From: Maribacter algicola
Lineage (GTDB): Bacteria > Bacteroidota > Bacteroidia > Flavobacteriales > Flavobacteriaceae
DNA length: 64,000 nucleotides
Assembly: GCF_003933245.1 (NCBI RefSeq)
Contig: NZ_QUSX01000001.1
Coordinates: 496,001-560,000 of the forward strand
Direction: 5' to 3'
Shown here: piece after piece, positions 1 to 8,511 of the stretch
Layout: each line of letters starts with the position of its first letter
Numbering within the stretch: position 1 is the first letter of the stretch
Program-made: the position numbers and the translations under genes
The notes under the pieces: model-generated
Databases searched by the model: none
Seen by the model: the letters and a program-made list of their open reading frames with translations, nothing else
Told to the model about the DNA's origin: nothing

Positions 1-671
1 CTATAGAGCCTCCCTCTTAAATCATAGGGGATACAACCTCCATTTCTATAGATACCCTCGTTACAACGAATACAATAATCCAAATTTTCAAAAGAGCGAT
101 AGCTCCAGTAATAATTGTTTTCAGCACCTGCAGGATCGTCAAAACTTACCGAAATCTTGTGCCCGGGTATGAATCGGTTTACCGAGGGCCTAAACTCCAA
201 CTCTGGGTCATAGTCGATGGCAACCTCTGTAATGGGGACAGGAGATAAAACGATTTCGGGTTCCGACTCATAAACGGTTCCGTTGGGCATCGCCACTATA
301 AGTTTCCAACGTTCCCCTGGGGAAACTTTAAAATCCAAAGGTGCCAAATAGGCATCTTCGGATTCGAGGAAATTTACTGAAAGGCCACTGTCTAGATTTT
401 CTACAGTGACAGATGCTCCCGGAATGAAATTTAATCCCCTAACCCCAAATTCCGTGACAGATTCATTTATGCCAACATAGGAAGCACCGGCATTAGAACT
501 GGCAAAACCCTCTATAAAAATGAGGCCATCCTCATAATCAAATTCCGGTGGAACGGGGTCAATACAGCCATACGGCAAAAACGAAAAAACAATAATTACA
601 GCCAAAGGCCTGACGAAAAAATTCTCATAACAATAATTAAGAAGGCGATCAAAAAATGAAAAATGTCGCAT
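1..671 (-). CDS. DUF4249-type lipoprotein, C-terminally truncated by the window edge
   Basis: The frame is open from an ATG at 671 to the window edge, giving about 223 residues of an unfinished protein. A hydrophobic stretch (about residues 20-33) ends at a lipobox-like PYGC with Cys36, so an outer-membrane-anchored lipoprotein is likely. The opening after the Cys (DPVPPEFDYEDGLIFIEGF) and the later cysteine group CIRC...GGC look like the DUF4249 family. In Bacteroidota this family is usually encoded next to TonB-dependent receptors with a carboxypeptidase-like N-terminus; such a partner would lie outside the window, upstream or downstream. No enzymatic role is known for the family. The family call rests on recognition of the overall pattern, not on a search. 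Confidence 0.75.
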   Translation of the reverse strand, partial: MRHFSFFDRLLNYCYENFFVRPLAVIIVFSFLPYGCIDPVPPEFDYEDGLIFIEGFASSNAGASYVGINESVTEFGVRGLNFIPGASVTVENLDSGLSVNFLESEDAYLAPLDFKVSPGERWKLIVAMPNGTVYESEPEIVLSPVPITEVAIDYDPELEFRPSVNRFIPGHKISVSFDDPAGAENNYYWSYRSFENLDYCIRCNEGIYRNGGCIPYDLRGRLY

Positions 672-786
672 GGGAATCAATTAGGATATAAAGCAAAAGA
701 TTTTATAATGTTCTAAACAAGTGAAAGATACCATTTTAATGGATAACCTAGTTTTAAATAATTTGACCAATTCCATGAATTCAACC

Positions 787-818
787 AAAAAAAAACCTCC
801 CAAGGACATTGGAAGGTT
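787..818 (-). terminator. Rho-independent terminator of the lipocalin-like gene
   Basis: Read on the minus strand, AACCTTCC pairs with GGGAGGTT (one U-G wobble) across a nine-base loop and is followed by a run of nine T. It starts 22 bases after the stop codon of the lipoprotein gene at 840. Confidence 0.7.
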
Positions 819-839
819 TTCTCAATTGAAATTATTTTT

Positions 840-1334
840 TCATCTGCGCTGAAATACCAATTGGCCGCTTTCATTGAACTCCGGTATTTGTAAATCAGCC
901 GCATCCACTAGCATGATATCTCCCTCAATGGTCACATTCACCTCTACAACTTCCTCATTGACGTTTACAAAACTTACTACGTTATTTTCATACGTGTACG
1001 TACTGGACTCCGTTTCAAAAGTTGTTGGACAAGGAATATTGAAACCAGAGGTTGTATCAATCTCTAGGTAGTCGGTTGAATTTGTGGCCGTGGCCGTTAA
1101 ATCGGCATTAAACTGTAAAGTTATAATTGTACAGTTTTGGTCCGTCAAGTATGCAAGGGCTTCTCTGGCAAAAATAGCATTGTCACTGGCTGTGGCTTCG
1201 TCAATACGCAGCTCGGTCGCATCCCAGGTACCCACAATATTTGAGGCAGGGTCAATTTCCGGATTATTTCCTTTATCGGAGCTACATGAAAAAATCATGG
1301 AGACCACTAGAAGAAATAAAATACTATTTTTCAT
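840..1334 (-). CDS. Lipocalin-like lipoprotein
   Basis: This 164-residue protein has a short signal peptide ending in MIFSC with Cys17 as the lipidation site, then a Ser/Asp-rich linker. The mature part opens with IVGTWDATEL, the G-x-W start typical of lipocalin-like proteins of Bacteroidota, and is rich in alternating beta-strand patterns (ITLQFNADLTATAT, YTYENNVVSFVN). A small beta-barrel or sandwich exposed at the cell envelope is likely; the ligand is unknown. The next gene on the same strand, DUF4249, starts 168 bases downstream beyond a terminator, so it is probably a single-gene unit. A TAAATTTG element sits only seven bases before the ATG. Confidence 0.75.
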   Translation of the reverse strand: MKNSILFLLVVSMIFSCSSDKGNNPEIDPASNIVGTWDATELRIDEATASDNAIFAREALAYLTDQNCTIITLQFNADLTATATNSTDYLEIDTTSGFNIPCPTTFETESSTYTYENNVVSFVNVNEEVVEVNVTIEGDIMLVDAADLQIPEFNESGQLVFQRR

Positions 1335-1341
1335 AGGTACT

Positions 1342-1349
1342 CAAATTTA
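1342..1349 (-). promoter_or_regulatory. Possible -7 element of the lipocalin-like gene
   Basis: TAAATTTG on the minus strand matches the Bacteroidota TAnnTTTG element and ends seven bases before the ATG at 1334. No clear TTTG lies at the expected distance upstream, so it is only a candidate; if real the transcript would be nearly leaderless. Confidence 0.3.
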
Positions 1350-1781
1350 TTCGTTCGTAGATAAAACGTATGAATCAAAATAATATTTCCCATCTTGGGT
1401 AAATGCCGTATTTAAACTAGGATTGCATTACAAAATGAAACCAATAGGTTACCTTTAACTAAAAAGTATTATCCTTTTAAGACCAAGAATGTGACTAGTC
1501 GAATTCCTTTTAGACATTACCGTTACATTATCAAAAACGAAATGCGTCTTGCGACCAAGAAGAAAGATTTCAAGGCCTGATATATATTCCCATCCGATAC
1601 CAAATTTATAGGGAACAAAGCATTGTAATGAATATTTCTTTATTTAAATCTGGTAGTAGTTGCAATGATTTTGCCTTCCCTATTTCTTTACACCTGTATC
1701 GCTATACAACCAAGTTGGATTCCCTTATTTTTGCACAAGTATTGAAATGAAAAAAAATTAAAAAATAATCAGAAACAACTA

Positions 1782-1812
1782 TTTGCAATTCAACTTTATA
1801 ATTGTACATTTG
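1782..1812 (+). promoter_or_regulatory. Promoter of rplM-rpsI
   Basis: TTTG (1782-1785), a 19-base spacer and TACATTTG (1805-1812) match the Bacteroidota primary-sigma consensus TTTG-N19-TAnnTTTG. The predicted start of transcription is about 40 bases before the rplM start codon. It is the best promoter match in the window. Confidence 0.65.
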
Positions 1813-1859
1813 CAGCCCATTTCACGGGATTGAAAGAATAATAGTTAAAAACAATAGCA

Positions 1860-2315
1860 GTGGATACACTAAGTTATAAAACCATATCCGCCAACAAATC
1901 AACCGTTGTCAAAGAATGGTTGTTGGTAGATGCCGAGGGAGAAACATTGGGTCGTTTGTCTTCAAAAGTGGCTAATTTATTGAGAGGAAAGCATAAACCA
2001 AGTTTTACACCACATGTGGATTGCGGTGACAATGTTGTTGTCATCAATGCAGAAAAAATTAGCTTAAGCGGCAACAAATGGGCAGACAAAACGTATCAAA
2101 GGTATACGGGTTATCCAGGAGGACAGCGTTTTACCAGTGCTAAGGAATTATTGGATAAAAATCCTGCCTCCATCATTGAGAAAGCTGTTAAGGGAATGCT
2201 TCCAAAAAACAAGTTGGGTGCAGACCTTTTTAGAAATTTAAAGGTGTACGCCGGTTCAGAACATGGCCAAGAAGCCCAAAAACCCACTGCAGTTAATTTA
2301 AAAGATATTAAATAA
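1860..2315 (+). CDS. rplM: 50S ribosomal protein L13
   Basis: L13 binds 23S rRNA early in assembly of the large ribosomal subunit. The 151-residue protein has the family signatures [19 protein letters not shown] near the start, [12 protein letters not shown] in the middle and GMLPKNKLG...LKVYAG near the end, at the usual length. The start is GTG: no ATG lies nearby in frame and [13 protein letters not shown] is a typical flavobacterial N-terminus. The rpsI ATG follows directly on the stop codon, so the pair is a two-gene operon as in most bacteria. A good TTTG/TAnnTTTG promoter lies upstream. Confidence 0.98.
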   Translation: MDTLSYKTISANKSTVVKEWLLVDAEGETLGRLSSKVANLLRGKHKPSFTPHVDCGDNVVVINAEKISLSGNKWADKTYQRYTGYPGGQRFTSAKELLDKNPASIIEKAVKGMLPKNKLGADLFRNLKVYAGSEHGQEAQKPTAVNLKDIK

Positions 2316-2702
2316 ATGGAAATAATTCACAAAATAGGAAGAAGAAAGACTGCTGTAGCCAGAGTTTACCTTTCCCAAGGAAATGGAACCATTACTATTA
2401 ATAACAAGGAATTAAATGATTATTTCCCGACTGCAACTTTGCAGTATAAAGTGAAACAACCTTTCACCCTTACTGATACTACTGACAACTATGATGTTAA
2501 GGTAAATGTATATGGAGGTGGTATCACAGGACAAGCTGAAGCCATTAGATTGGCCATATCCAGGGCCATGTGCGAGGTAGATAGTGAAAACAGGGCGACC
2601 CTAAAACCAGAAGGTTTGTTGACAAGGGATCCAAGAATGGTAGAGCGTAAGAAATTCGGTCAGAAAAAGGCCCGTAAGAAATTCCAGTTCTCCAAGCGTT
2701 AA
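2316..2702 (+). CDS. rpsI: 30S ribosomal protein S9
   Basis: S9 sits in the head of the small subunit, where its C-terminal tail reaches the P-site tRNA. The 128-residue protein starts with IGRRKTAVARVYL, carries VYGGGITGQAEAIRLAISRA and ends in the expected basic tail RKKFGQKKARKKFQFSKR with the terminal Lys-Arg. Its ATG abuts the L13 stop with no gap, which points to translational coupling. A strong hairpin terminator follows 15 bases after the stop codon. Confidence 0.98.
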   Translation: MEIIHKIGRRKTAVARVYLSQGNGTITINNKELNDYFPTATLQYKVKQPFTLTDTTDNYDVKVNVYGGGITGQAEAIRLAISRAMCEVDSENRATLKPEGLLTRDPRMVERKKFGQKKARKKFQFSKR

Positions 2703-2717
2703 TCGAAAGAATTTTCC

Positions 2718-2746
2718 AAGCATCCGCCCTCTGGCGGATGCTTGTT
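2718..2746 (+). terminator. Terminator of rplM-rpsI
   Basis: AAGCATCCGCC and GGCGGATGCTT form a perfect 11-bp stem around the loop CTCT, followed by GTTTAT. It separates the L13-S9 operon from rpsB-tsf. Confidence 0.85.
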
Positions 2747-2825
2747 TATATTATTGTGTGCTGGTGAAAATCCGGTATATTTATTAACAAGTTCATTGAA
2801 AGTCCAGTTTTGGGCACTTAAAAAT

Positions 2826-2895
2826 CCTTTATTCACTTTAAAATAAAGGTAGATTAGTTTAGCATCTAAATGATAAAGGCTTCCCTAGTTTAGGG
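2826..2895 (+). promoter_or_regulatory. Structured leader upstream of rpsB
   Basis: Two hairpins lie in the 241-base gap before rpsB: CCTTTATT with AATAAAGG (2826-2849, eight-base loop) and CCCTA-GTT-TAGGG (2883-2895). In other bacteria rpsB-tsf is controlled by S2 binding its own leader. Whether these hairpins do that here is inference; no strong promoter match was found in the gap. Confidence 0.3.
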
Positions 2896-2943
2896 ATACC
2901 ACTTTGTCATTGCTATTTCAAAAGAACGTAAACTAAATTTAAA

Positions 2944-4080
2944 ATGGCGAAAGTCGAAGTAAAACAATTATTAGAAGCAGGTGTGCATTTTGGCCACCTA
3001 ACCAGAAAGTGGAATCCGAACATGGCTCCTTACATCTACATGGAGCGTAATGGTATCCACGTAATCAATCTTTACAAAACAGTTGCAAAATTGGACGAGG
3101 CCAATGAGGCTTTGGCAAAAATTGCTGCATCTGGCAGGAAAATTCTTTTTGTTGCTACCAAGAAGCAGGCAAAGGACATTGTTGCTGAAAAGGCATCCAA
3201 TGTAAACATGCCCTACATTACGGAAAGATGGCCAGGCGGTATGTTGACAAACTTTGTAACTATCCGTAAAGCCGTTAAGAAAATGGCCTCCATTGATAGG
3301 ATGAAGAAAGATGGTACTTTTAACACCTTATCCAAAAAAGAGCGATTACAGGTAGATCGTTTGCGAGCTAAATTGGAGAAAAACTTAGGTTCTATTTCAG
3401 AAATGACCCGTTTACCTGGCGCCCTGTTCATTGTTGATACCATGAGAGAGCACATAGCGGTAAAGGAAGCCCAGAAATTGAATATCCCAATATTCGCCAT
3501 GGTCGATACCAACTCGGACCCCAGGGATGTAGATTTTGTAATTCCATCCAATGATGACGCTTCAAAATCTATCGAGATTATTATGTCTCAAGTGACCGAA
3601 GCGGTTGCTGAAGGTCTTGCGGAGCGAAAATCGGAAAAATCTGAAGGTTCCGAAGAGAAAAAGGAGAAAAGCTCCAAGAAAAAAGAAAAAGAGTCTAAAG
3701 AAGATTTAGAGCCAACCCCAGCAAAAGTTGATACAAAACCGACACCGGTAGTTGATAAAGTTCCTAACGTCACCGTTGATGTTGAAGCTACCAAGGAAGC
3801 TGTTAAAAAGGACAACGATGCAGAAGCCGATGACCTTACTAAAATAGAGGGTGTTGGACCAAAGGCGGCAGAAGCACTTGCCAATGCCGGATTAGATACT
3901 TTTGCCAAAGTTGCGTCTGTAGATTCAGATGAAATGAAAGAAATCTTGACTGAAGCCAGTTCCAGAATGGCTCACCTAGACCCAACTTCTTGGCCAAAGC
4001 AAGCACAAATGGCAGCAGATGGTAAATGGGATGAACTTAAGGAATGGCAGGACAGCGTTAAAGGCGGTGTTGAAGAATAA
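2944..4080 (+). CDS. rpsB: 30S ribosomal protein S2 with C-terminal helix-hairpin-helix extension
   Basis: S2 completes small-subunit assembly and helps bind S1 and mRNA. Residues 1 to about 222 are a normal S2: start MAKVEVKQLLEAGVHFGHLT, then NPNMAPYIY, ERWPGGMLTNF, PGALFIVDT and DTNSDP. The protein is 378 residues, against about 230-260 for ordinary S2. Residues about 223-295 form a Lys/Glu/Ser-rich linker followed by a Pro/Val segment. Residues 296-378 start DDLTKIEGVGPKAAEALANA, a helix-hairpin-helix motif, and end with DPTSWPKQAQMAADGKWDEL. Such an HhH tail is known to me from some Bacteroidota ribosomal proteins such as L21; on S2 it is notable. The reading frame is intact, so this is a fusion and not an error. 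tsf follows after 58 bases. Confidence 0.97.
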   Translation: MAKVEVKQLLEAGVHFGHLTRKWNPNMAPYIYMERNGIHVINLYKTVAKLDEANEALAKIAASGRKILFVATKKQAKDIVAEKASNVNMPYITERWPGGMLTNFVTIRKAVKKMASIDRMKKDGTFNTLSKKERLQVDRLRAKLEKNLGSISEMTRLPGALFIVDTMREHIAVKEAQKLNIPIFAMVDTNSDPRDVDFVIPSNDDASKSIEIIMSQVTEAVAEGLAERKSEKSEGSEEKKEKSSKKKEKESKEDLEPTPAKVDTKPTPVVDKVPNVTVDVEATKEAVKKDNDAEADDLTKIEGVGPKAAEALANAGLDTFAKVASVDSDEMKEILTEASSRMAHLDPTSWPKQAQMAADGKWDELKEWQDSVKGGVEE

Positions 4081-4138
4081 AACCTTTTATATTAATCGAT
4101 AATTAATCCTCCCAAAAAGGGAACAAAAAACATAGAAA

Positions 4139-4963
4139 ATGGCAAATATTACAGCCGCAGAAGTAAATAAATTAAGACAAACTACAGGAGCTGGTATGAT
4201 GGACTGCAAAAAAGCCTTGGTTGAAGCCGAAGGTGATTTTGAAAAGGCTATCGAAATCCTTCGTAAAAAAGGACAAAAGGTTGCTGCAAACAGAGCTGAT
4301 AGGGATTCCTCAGAAGGTGCAGCCATCGCTAAGGTAAATGATAACAACACAAGCGGAGTAATCATTTCCCTTAACTGTGAAACCGACTTTGTGGCCAAAA
4401 ATGATTCCTTCGTAACATTGGCCAATGAATTAGCTGATTTGGCAATAAACTATGACACCAAAGAAGCTTTTTTAGCAGCCGATTTCAAAGGTATGTCCGT
4501 TCAGGATAAATTGACCGAACAAACCGGTGTCATCGGTGAGAAAATCGAAATAGGAGGTTTTGAAAGATTAAGTGCTCCTTTTGTTGGATCTTATATCCAT
4601 GCTGGCAATAAGATCGCCGTTCTTACAGGTCTTTCAGCTTCCGTAGATGGCGCAGACGTCGTTGCCAAGGATGTGTCAATGCAAGCAGCGGCCATGAACC
4701 CTGTTGCATTGAATGAGGAAGGTGTTGACCAATCCATTATAGACAAGGAAATCGAAATTGCCAAGGACCAACTTCGTCAAGAAGGTAAACCAGAGGCTAT
4801 GTTGGATAATATTGCCAAAGGAAAATTGAACAGATTCTTTAAGGACAATACATTGGTCAACCAAGATTTTATCAAGGATAGCAAGCAGAGTGTTGCCCAG
4901 TATGTTAAATCTGTTGATCCAAATCTAGAAGTGACCGGATTTAAAAGGGTTGCCCTAGGATAA
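4139..4963 (+). CDS. tsf: Translation elongation factor Ts
   Basis: EF-Ts is the guanine-nucleotide exchange factor that recycles EF-Tu-GDP. The 274-residue protein starts with an N-terminal UBA-like domain (AEVNKLRQTTGAGMMDCKKAL), followed by the core with LNCETDFVAKND, the TDFV motif that contacts EF-Tu, and GSYIHAGNKIAVL. The C-terminal part carries EGKPEAMLDNIAKGKLNRFFK. It is the second gene of the rpsB-tsf operon, 58 bases after rpsB, and is closed by a very strong bidirectional terminator. Confidence 0.98.
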   Translation: MANITAAEVNKLRQTTGAGMMDCKKALVEAEGDFEKAIEILRKKGQKVAANRADRDSSEGAAIAKVNDNNTSGVIISLNCETDFVAKNDSFVTLANELADLAINYDTKEAFLAADFKGMSVQDKLTEQTGVIGEKIEIGGFERLSAPFVGSYIHAGNKIAVLTGLSASVDGADVVAKDVSMQAAAMNPVALNEEGVDQSIIDKEIEIAKDQLRQEGKPEAMLDNIAKGKLNRFFKDNTLVNQDFIKDSKQSVAQYVKSVDPNLEVTGFKRVALG

Positions 4964-4985
4964 ACATTATTCAAGATGTAATCAT

Positions 4986-5019
4986 AAAAAAATGCCGGGC
5001 AAATGCCCGGCATTTTTTT
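4986..5019. terminator. Bidirectional terminator between tsf and the M61 peptidase gene
   Basis: ATGCCGGGC and GCCCGGCAT around the loop AAAT are flanked by seven A on the left and seven T on the right, so the element works in both directions. It serves tsf (plus) and the convergent peptidase gene (minus). Confidence 0.92.
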
Positions 5020-5035
5020 ATTATAGCAATTCCAC

Positions 5036-6907
5036 TTAACCCTTTAACCAAGCGTTTCTGAGCTCCTTAACCTGATTGGAAGCGTTTTCCATAGGTGTAA
5101 TTTTACTTACCACTATGGTAGATGTTCCAACAGCTCCCTCAACGGTAATGACTTCCCCTTCCCTTTCCAACTCCATGGTTATGATCGTATCAGGGGTCCA
5201 TCCAAAACTCTGTCCTATTATGGGCCTAATAGTTTCCAAGGTAATGGCAGTTCCGTTGATACTTTTGATTATGTCCCCTCCTTGTACGCCCAAGCTTGTG
5301 AAAAAAGAATTCAGGTCAATTCCCTTTCTAACGAAAATAGCGTCATTATTGGATTGGTCAACATCGATATAAGGTATTTCTCCTTGCAAAAAATATCCTG
5401 ATTGCTCCTCTACCTTATTTATGGCCAGACCCATTTTTTCAAGATAAATGTTATAATCTATTGGGGTATTGCCAATGACATGTTCATTAAAAAAATCACC
5501 TACTTCTGGATAAGTAAGAGCGACAATTTCATCAATGAGCTGGTCGTCCTGAAAAGGGGCGTCAACACCATATTTACTGGAAAGTTCCTTCATCAACCAA
5601 AGAACTCCCTTCTCGCCATTACTTTTTTCCCGTATTATAATGTCCAAAACCATATTGATCAAGGCTCCCTTTTCATATACATTGGCATAATTGCTTTCAT
5701 AGAGATCTTCCAAAATATTTTTACTCATTGCGGTAAAGGACATGGAATCGTCATACCCTTTGGCATTGGACATTTTATTTCGCATACGTTCGTAAAACTC
5801 TACCTCATCTATCAACCCTTCATGCACTTGAAATAAATTGGCAAAATACTCGGTTGTACCCTCGTACATCCATAAATGTTGGGACATTTTAGGATCATTG
5901 TAATCGAAATAATGAATCTCATTTGAATGTACGGAAAGGGGAGTTACAATGTGAAAGAATTCATGTGAAACCACATCCACCATGGCCTGTTCCAATCTGT
6001 CCTTGGGCATTGCCTCCGGCAAAATAACTACAGTGGATGTGTGGTGTTCCAGGGCTCCAAATCCCATAGCATCCGTATCTTCCATAGTGGATAGATACAA
6101 TAAAATATTGTACTTCTCCGTAGCATCTATATCTCCTAAAAAAGCTTTTTGGGCACTCATCATGCGCTCCATGCGTTCCCTTAAATCGCTTGCGCGATAC
6201 GCCCCATTTGAAGAGAACACGCTTAACGTAACTTCAATTCCGCCCACTTTAAAAGTCTCCTTATCGGGCTTGGTATAAAATATTGGATTATCTATAATTT
6301 CAAAATACCTATTGGCCATAAAAACATCTCCACCTTCAATATTAGTGTCCAAGACAATTTGGTTTAGGGAAGTAGCCGCTTCCAACCCATCGGGCTTTTC
6401 GATTATCAACCGATAAGGTATTTCCTTATAGCCTTCAAAATATCCCACAAAACCATGTAGATTCAACATAAAGTTGGAGTCCTTAGCTATATTGGTGCCC
6501 GCAGGAGAAAAAACGGCATCCTCCACTTCATTTTCAGTATCAAAGGTATCATTGACCAAATAGGATACCTTATCCAACTTTGTAGCATTGGAAACGTTCC
6601 AGGTATTTACATCCAATTTGGAAACTTCCATAGGGTCTCCAGCATAATCATAAGCTACGAATCCTTCAATATATTGACCATAATCATCGCTGCTATATGT
6701 CCCTGGAACCGTCTTGGGTATCCTAAAAGATATCCGATCTACAGTGAAGGCACCTGGATCCACAATTACTTTCACCTGATCGTTAGTGACATTCACCAAA
6801 TCAATAAAGACTTGAACCGGAGCTTTATCGATAGAAATTAAGTTTTTACCTGCACCACAACCATACAGAAAGGCAATGGCTAGTACATACAAAAGAACTC
6901 TTTTCAT
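5036..6907 (-). CDS. M61-family metallopeptidase lipoprotein with PDZ domain
   Basis: The start chosen is MKRVLLYVLAIAFLYGC at 6907, because it gives a lipoprotein signal peptide with Cys17; upstream in-frame Mets would bury it. The mature protein (623 residues in all) has an N-terminal beta-sandwich, then the zinc site HEFFH at residues 315-319 followed by the Glu of WMYEGTTEYF, the order expected of glycyl-aminopeptidase-like M61 enzymes. A PDZ domain near the C-terminus shows FTSLGVQGGDIIKSINGTAI. It probably hydrolyses peptides at the periplasmic or outer face. It is transcribed alone, convergent with tsf and divergent from pyrH. Confidence 0.88.
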   Translation of the reverse strand: MKRVLLYVLAIAFLYGCGAGKNLISIDKAPVQVFIDLVNVTNDQVKVIVDPGAFTVDRISFRIPKTVPGTYSSDDYGQYIEGFVAYDYAGDPMEVSKLDVNTWNVSNATKLDKVSYLVNDTFDTENEVEDAVFSPAGTNIAKDSNFMLNLHGFVGYFEGYKEIPYRLIIEKPDGLEAATSLNQIVLDTNIEGGDVFMANRYFEIIDNPIFYTKPDKETFKVGGIEVTLSVFSSNGAYRASDLRERMERMMSAQKAFLGDIDATEKYNILLYLSTMEDTDAMGFGALEHHTSTVVILPEAMPKDRLEQAMVDVVSHEFFHIVTPLSVHSNEIHYFDYNDPKMSQHLWMYEGTTEYFANLFQVHEGLIDEVEFYERMRNKMSNAKGYDDSMSFTAMSKNILEDLYESNYANVYEKGALINMVLDIIIREKSNGEKGVLWLMKELSSKYGVDAPFQDDQLIDEIVALTYPEVGDFFNEHVIGNTPIDYNIYLEKMGLAINKVEEQSGYFLQGEIPYIDVDQSNNDAIFVRKGIDLNSFFTSLGVQGGDIIKSINGTAITLETIRPIIGQSFGWTPDTIITMELEREGEVITVEGAVGTSTIVVSKITPMENASNQVKELRNAWLKG

Positions 6908-7052
6908 GTTATTCATCTTTTCAAAAAAATATTGGTAAAAAAACATACATCCTGCAAGAATATTAAAAATACGAACGATAGCCGTAGCAATTAGTAAATA
7001 ATTATGTTTTATGGTCAAGGATATCACCATGTCCAGCATAGATTTTTTTCAT

Positions 7053-7060
7053 TATTTTTG
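7053..7060 (+). promoter_or_regulatory. Possible -7 element of pyrH-frr
   Basis: TATTTTTG matches TAnnTTTG and lies 19 bases before the pyrH ATG. No TTTG was found at the -33 distance, so the call is tentative. Confidence 0.35.
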
Positions 7061-7079
7061 CTTTGAAATAAATCAAAAG

Positions 7080-7787
7080 ATGCAATACAAAAGGATACTT
7101 TTAAAACTTAGCGGCGAGGCCCTAATGGGGGAAAAACAGTACGGGATAGACCCAAAAAGATTGGATGAATATGCCGAGGAGATAAAAAAGGTCGTGGATA
7201 AAGGTATCGAAGTAGCCATCGTCATTGGCGGGGGCAACATCTTTAGGGGTTTGGCCGGTGCGGCCACTGGAATGGACAGGGTTCAAGGAGATCACATGGG
7301 AATGTTGGCAACGGTCATTAACGGTTTGGCACTACAAAGTGCCTTGGAAATGAAGAATGTGCAGACCCGTTTACAATCGGCAATAAAAATCAACGAAGTG
7401 GCGGAACCCTTTATAAGAAGAAGGGCAATGCGGCATTTGGAAAAAGGCCGTGTCGTAATTTTTGGTGGAGGAACAGGTAACCCTTACTTTACGACCGACT
7501 CAGCTGCTGTTTTACGTGCCATTGAAATTGAGGCAGATGTTATCCTAAAAGGAACCAGGGTGGACGGAATTTACACGTCAGACCCTGAAAAGGATAAAAA
7601 TGCCACCAAATTTGACACCATTTCTTTTCAGGATGTACTCCAGAAAGGGCTGAAAGTTATGGACACCACCGCTTTTACTTTGAGCCAAGAGAACGAACTT
7701 CCCATAGTCGTCTTTGACATGAACAAAAAAGGAAATCTTTTGAAAATTGTGGATGGTGAAGCCGTTGGAACAACCGTAAACATGTGA
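7080..7787 (+). CDS. pyrH: UMP kinase
   Basis: UMP kinase phosphorylates UMP to UDP with ATP, early in pyrimidine nucleotide supply. The protein starts [17 protein letters not shown] at 7080, giving 235 residues, the usual bacterial length; an upstream in-frame extension from 7011 has no family similarity. Signatures are [42 protein letters not shown] and [13 protein letters not shown], all typical of the hexameric amino-acid-kinase-fold enzyme. frr follows 39 bases downstream, the widespread pyrH-frr arrangement. Confidence 0.97.
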   Translation: MQYKRILLKLSGEALMGEKQYGIDPKRLDEYAEEIKKVVDKGIEVAIVIGGGNIFRGLAGAATGMDRVQGDHMGMLATVINGLALQSALEMKNVQTRLQSAIKINEVAEPFIRRRAMRHLEKGRVVIFGGGTGNPYFTTDSAAVLRAIEIEADVILKGTRVDGIYTSDPEKDKNATKFDTISFQDVLQKGLKVMDTTAFTLSQENELPIVVFDMNKKGNLLKIVDGEAVGTTVNM

Positions 7788-7826
7788 TTTTGGTATAATT
7801 TATGTTCTTGAATACAAAATTTTGAT

Positions 7827-8381
7827 ATGAACGAAGAAATACAATTTGTTTTAGACTCGGCTAAAGAAAGTATGGATGCCGCATTGGCCCATTTGGAAAG
7901 GGCGTTCGTTAAAATTAGGGCAGGCAAGGCCAGCCCTGCTATGCTATCATCCGTATTGGTCGAGTATTACGGATCTCAAACGCCATTATCCCAGGTTGCC
8001 AATATCAATACCCCAGATGGAAGGACCATTTCCGTACAACCTTGGGAAAAAGGAATGCTTTCAGAAATCGAAAAGGCTATAATGAACGCCAATCTAGGTT
8101 TCAACCCTATGAACAATGGTGACTTGATTATTATCAATGTCCCACCCCTAACGGAGGAACGAAGGGTGCAATTGACCAAACAGGCCAAGGCCGAAGCGGA
8201 ACATGCCAAGGTAGGTGTACGAAGTGCCAGACAGGACGCCAATAAGGAAATAAAGGATTTGGATGTGTCTGAAGATCTGGAGAGCAACGCCACCGCAGAT
8301 ATACAGCAGCTTACGGACAAATATGTAAAAAAAATTGACGATTTCCTTAGTGTTAAGGAAGCGGAAATCATGAAGGTTTAA
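7827..8381 (+). CDS. frr: Ribosome recycling factor
   Basis: RRF works with EF-G to split the post-termination ribosome. The 184-residue protein shows the expected three-helix bundle pattern, with the conserved VKIRAGKASPAML near residue 30, INTPDGRTISVQPWEK and the stretch LTEERRVQLTKQAKAEAEHAK, and RQDANKEIKDL before the final helix. It is co-transcribed with pyrH and followed by a strong terminator. Confidence 0.98.
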   Translation: MNEEIQFVLDSAKESMDAALAHLERAFVKIRAGKASPAMLSSVLVEYYGSQTPLSQVANINTPDGRTISVQPWEKGMLSEIEKAIMNANLGFNPMNNGDLIIINVPPLTEERRVQLTKQAKAEAEHAKVGVRSARQDANKEIKDLDVSEDLESNATADIQQLTDKYVKKIDDFLSVKEAEIMKV

Positions 8382-8403
8382 GATACCTTCAGCATTTAAA
8401 TTC

Positions 8404-8435
8404 AAAGAGCAGTCCGAAGGGACTGCTCTTTCTTT
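8404..8435 (+). terminator. Terminator of pyrH-frr
   Basis: AAAGAGCAGTCC and GGACTGCTCTTT form a perfect 12-bp stem around GAAG, followed by CTTT. Confidence 0.85.
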
Positions 8436-8484
8436 ACCCCATATATTCTTCAACTAGTTTTTAGGTTCAATTGGTGACATTGGT

Positions 8485-8492
8485 TACATTTG
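8485..8492 (+). promoter_or_regulatory. Possible -7 element of the MMPL exporter gene
   Basis: TACATTTG matches the TAnnTTTG element exactly and lies 19 bases before the ATG at 8512. The -33 box is not clear. Confidence 0.4.
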
Positions 8493-8511
8493 CAATCTCC
8501 TAAAAACAAGT

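Larger units (their letters stand above)
1335..1859. other. Intergenic stretch between divergent lipoprotein and ribosomal genes
   Basis: These 525 bases hold no convincing gene. The left edge carries a possible promoter of the minus-strand lipoprotein, the right end the rplM promoter and leader. A second TATTTTTG at 1726-1733 on the plus strand lacks a -33 partner. Nothing else was recognised. Confidence 0.6.

Noticed and set aside
1726..1733. TATTTTTG as a second rplM promoter
   Set aside because: No -33 box at the right spacing, and the better match at 1782-1812 lies closer to the gene.
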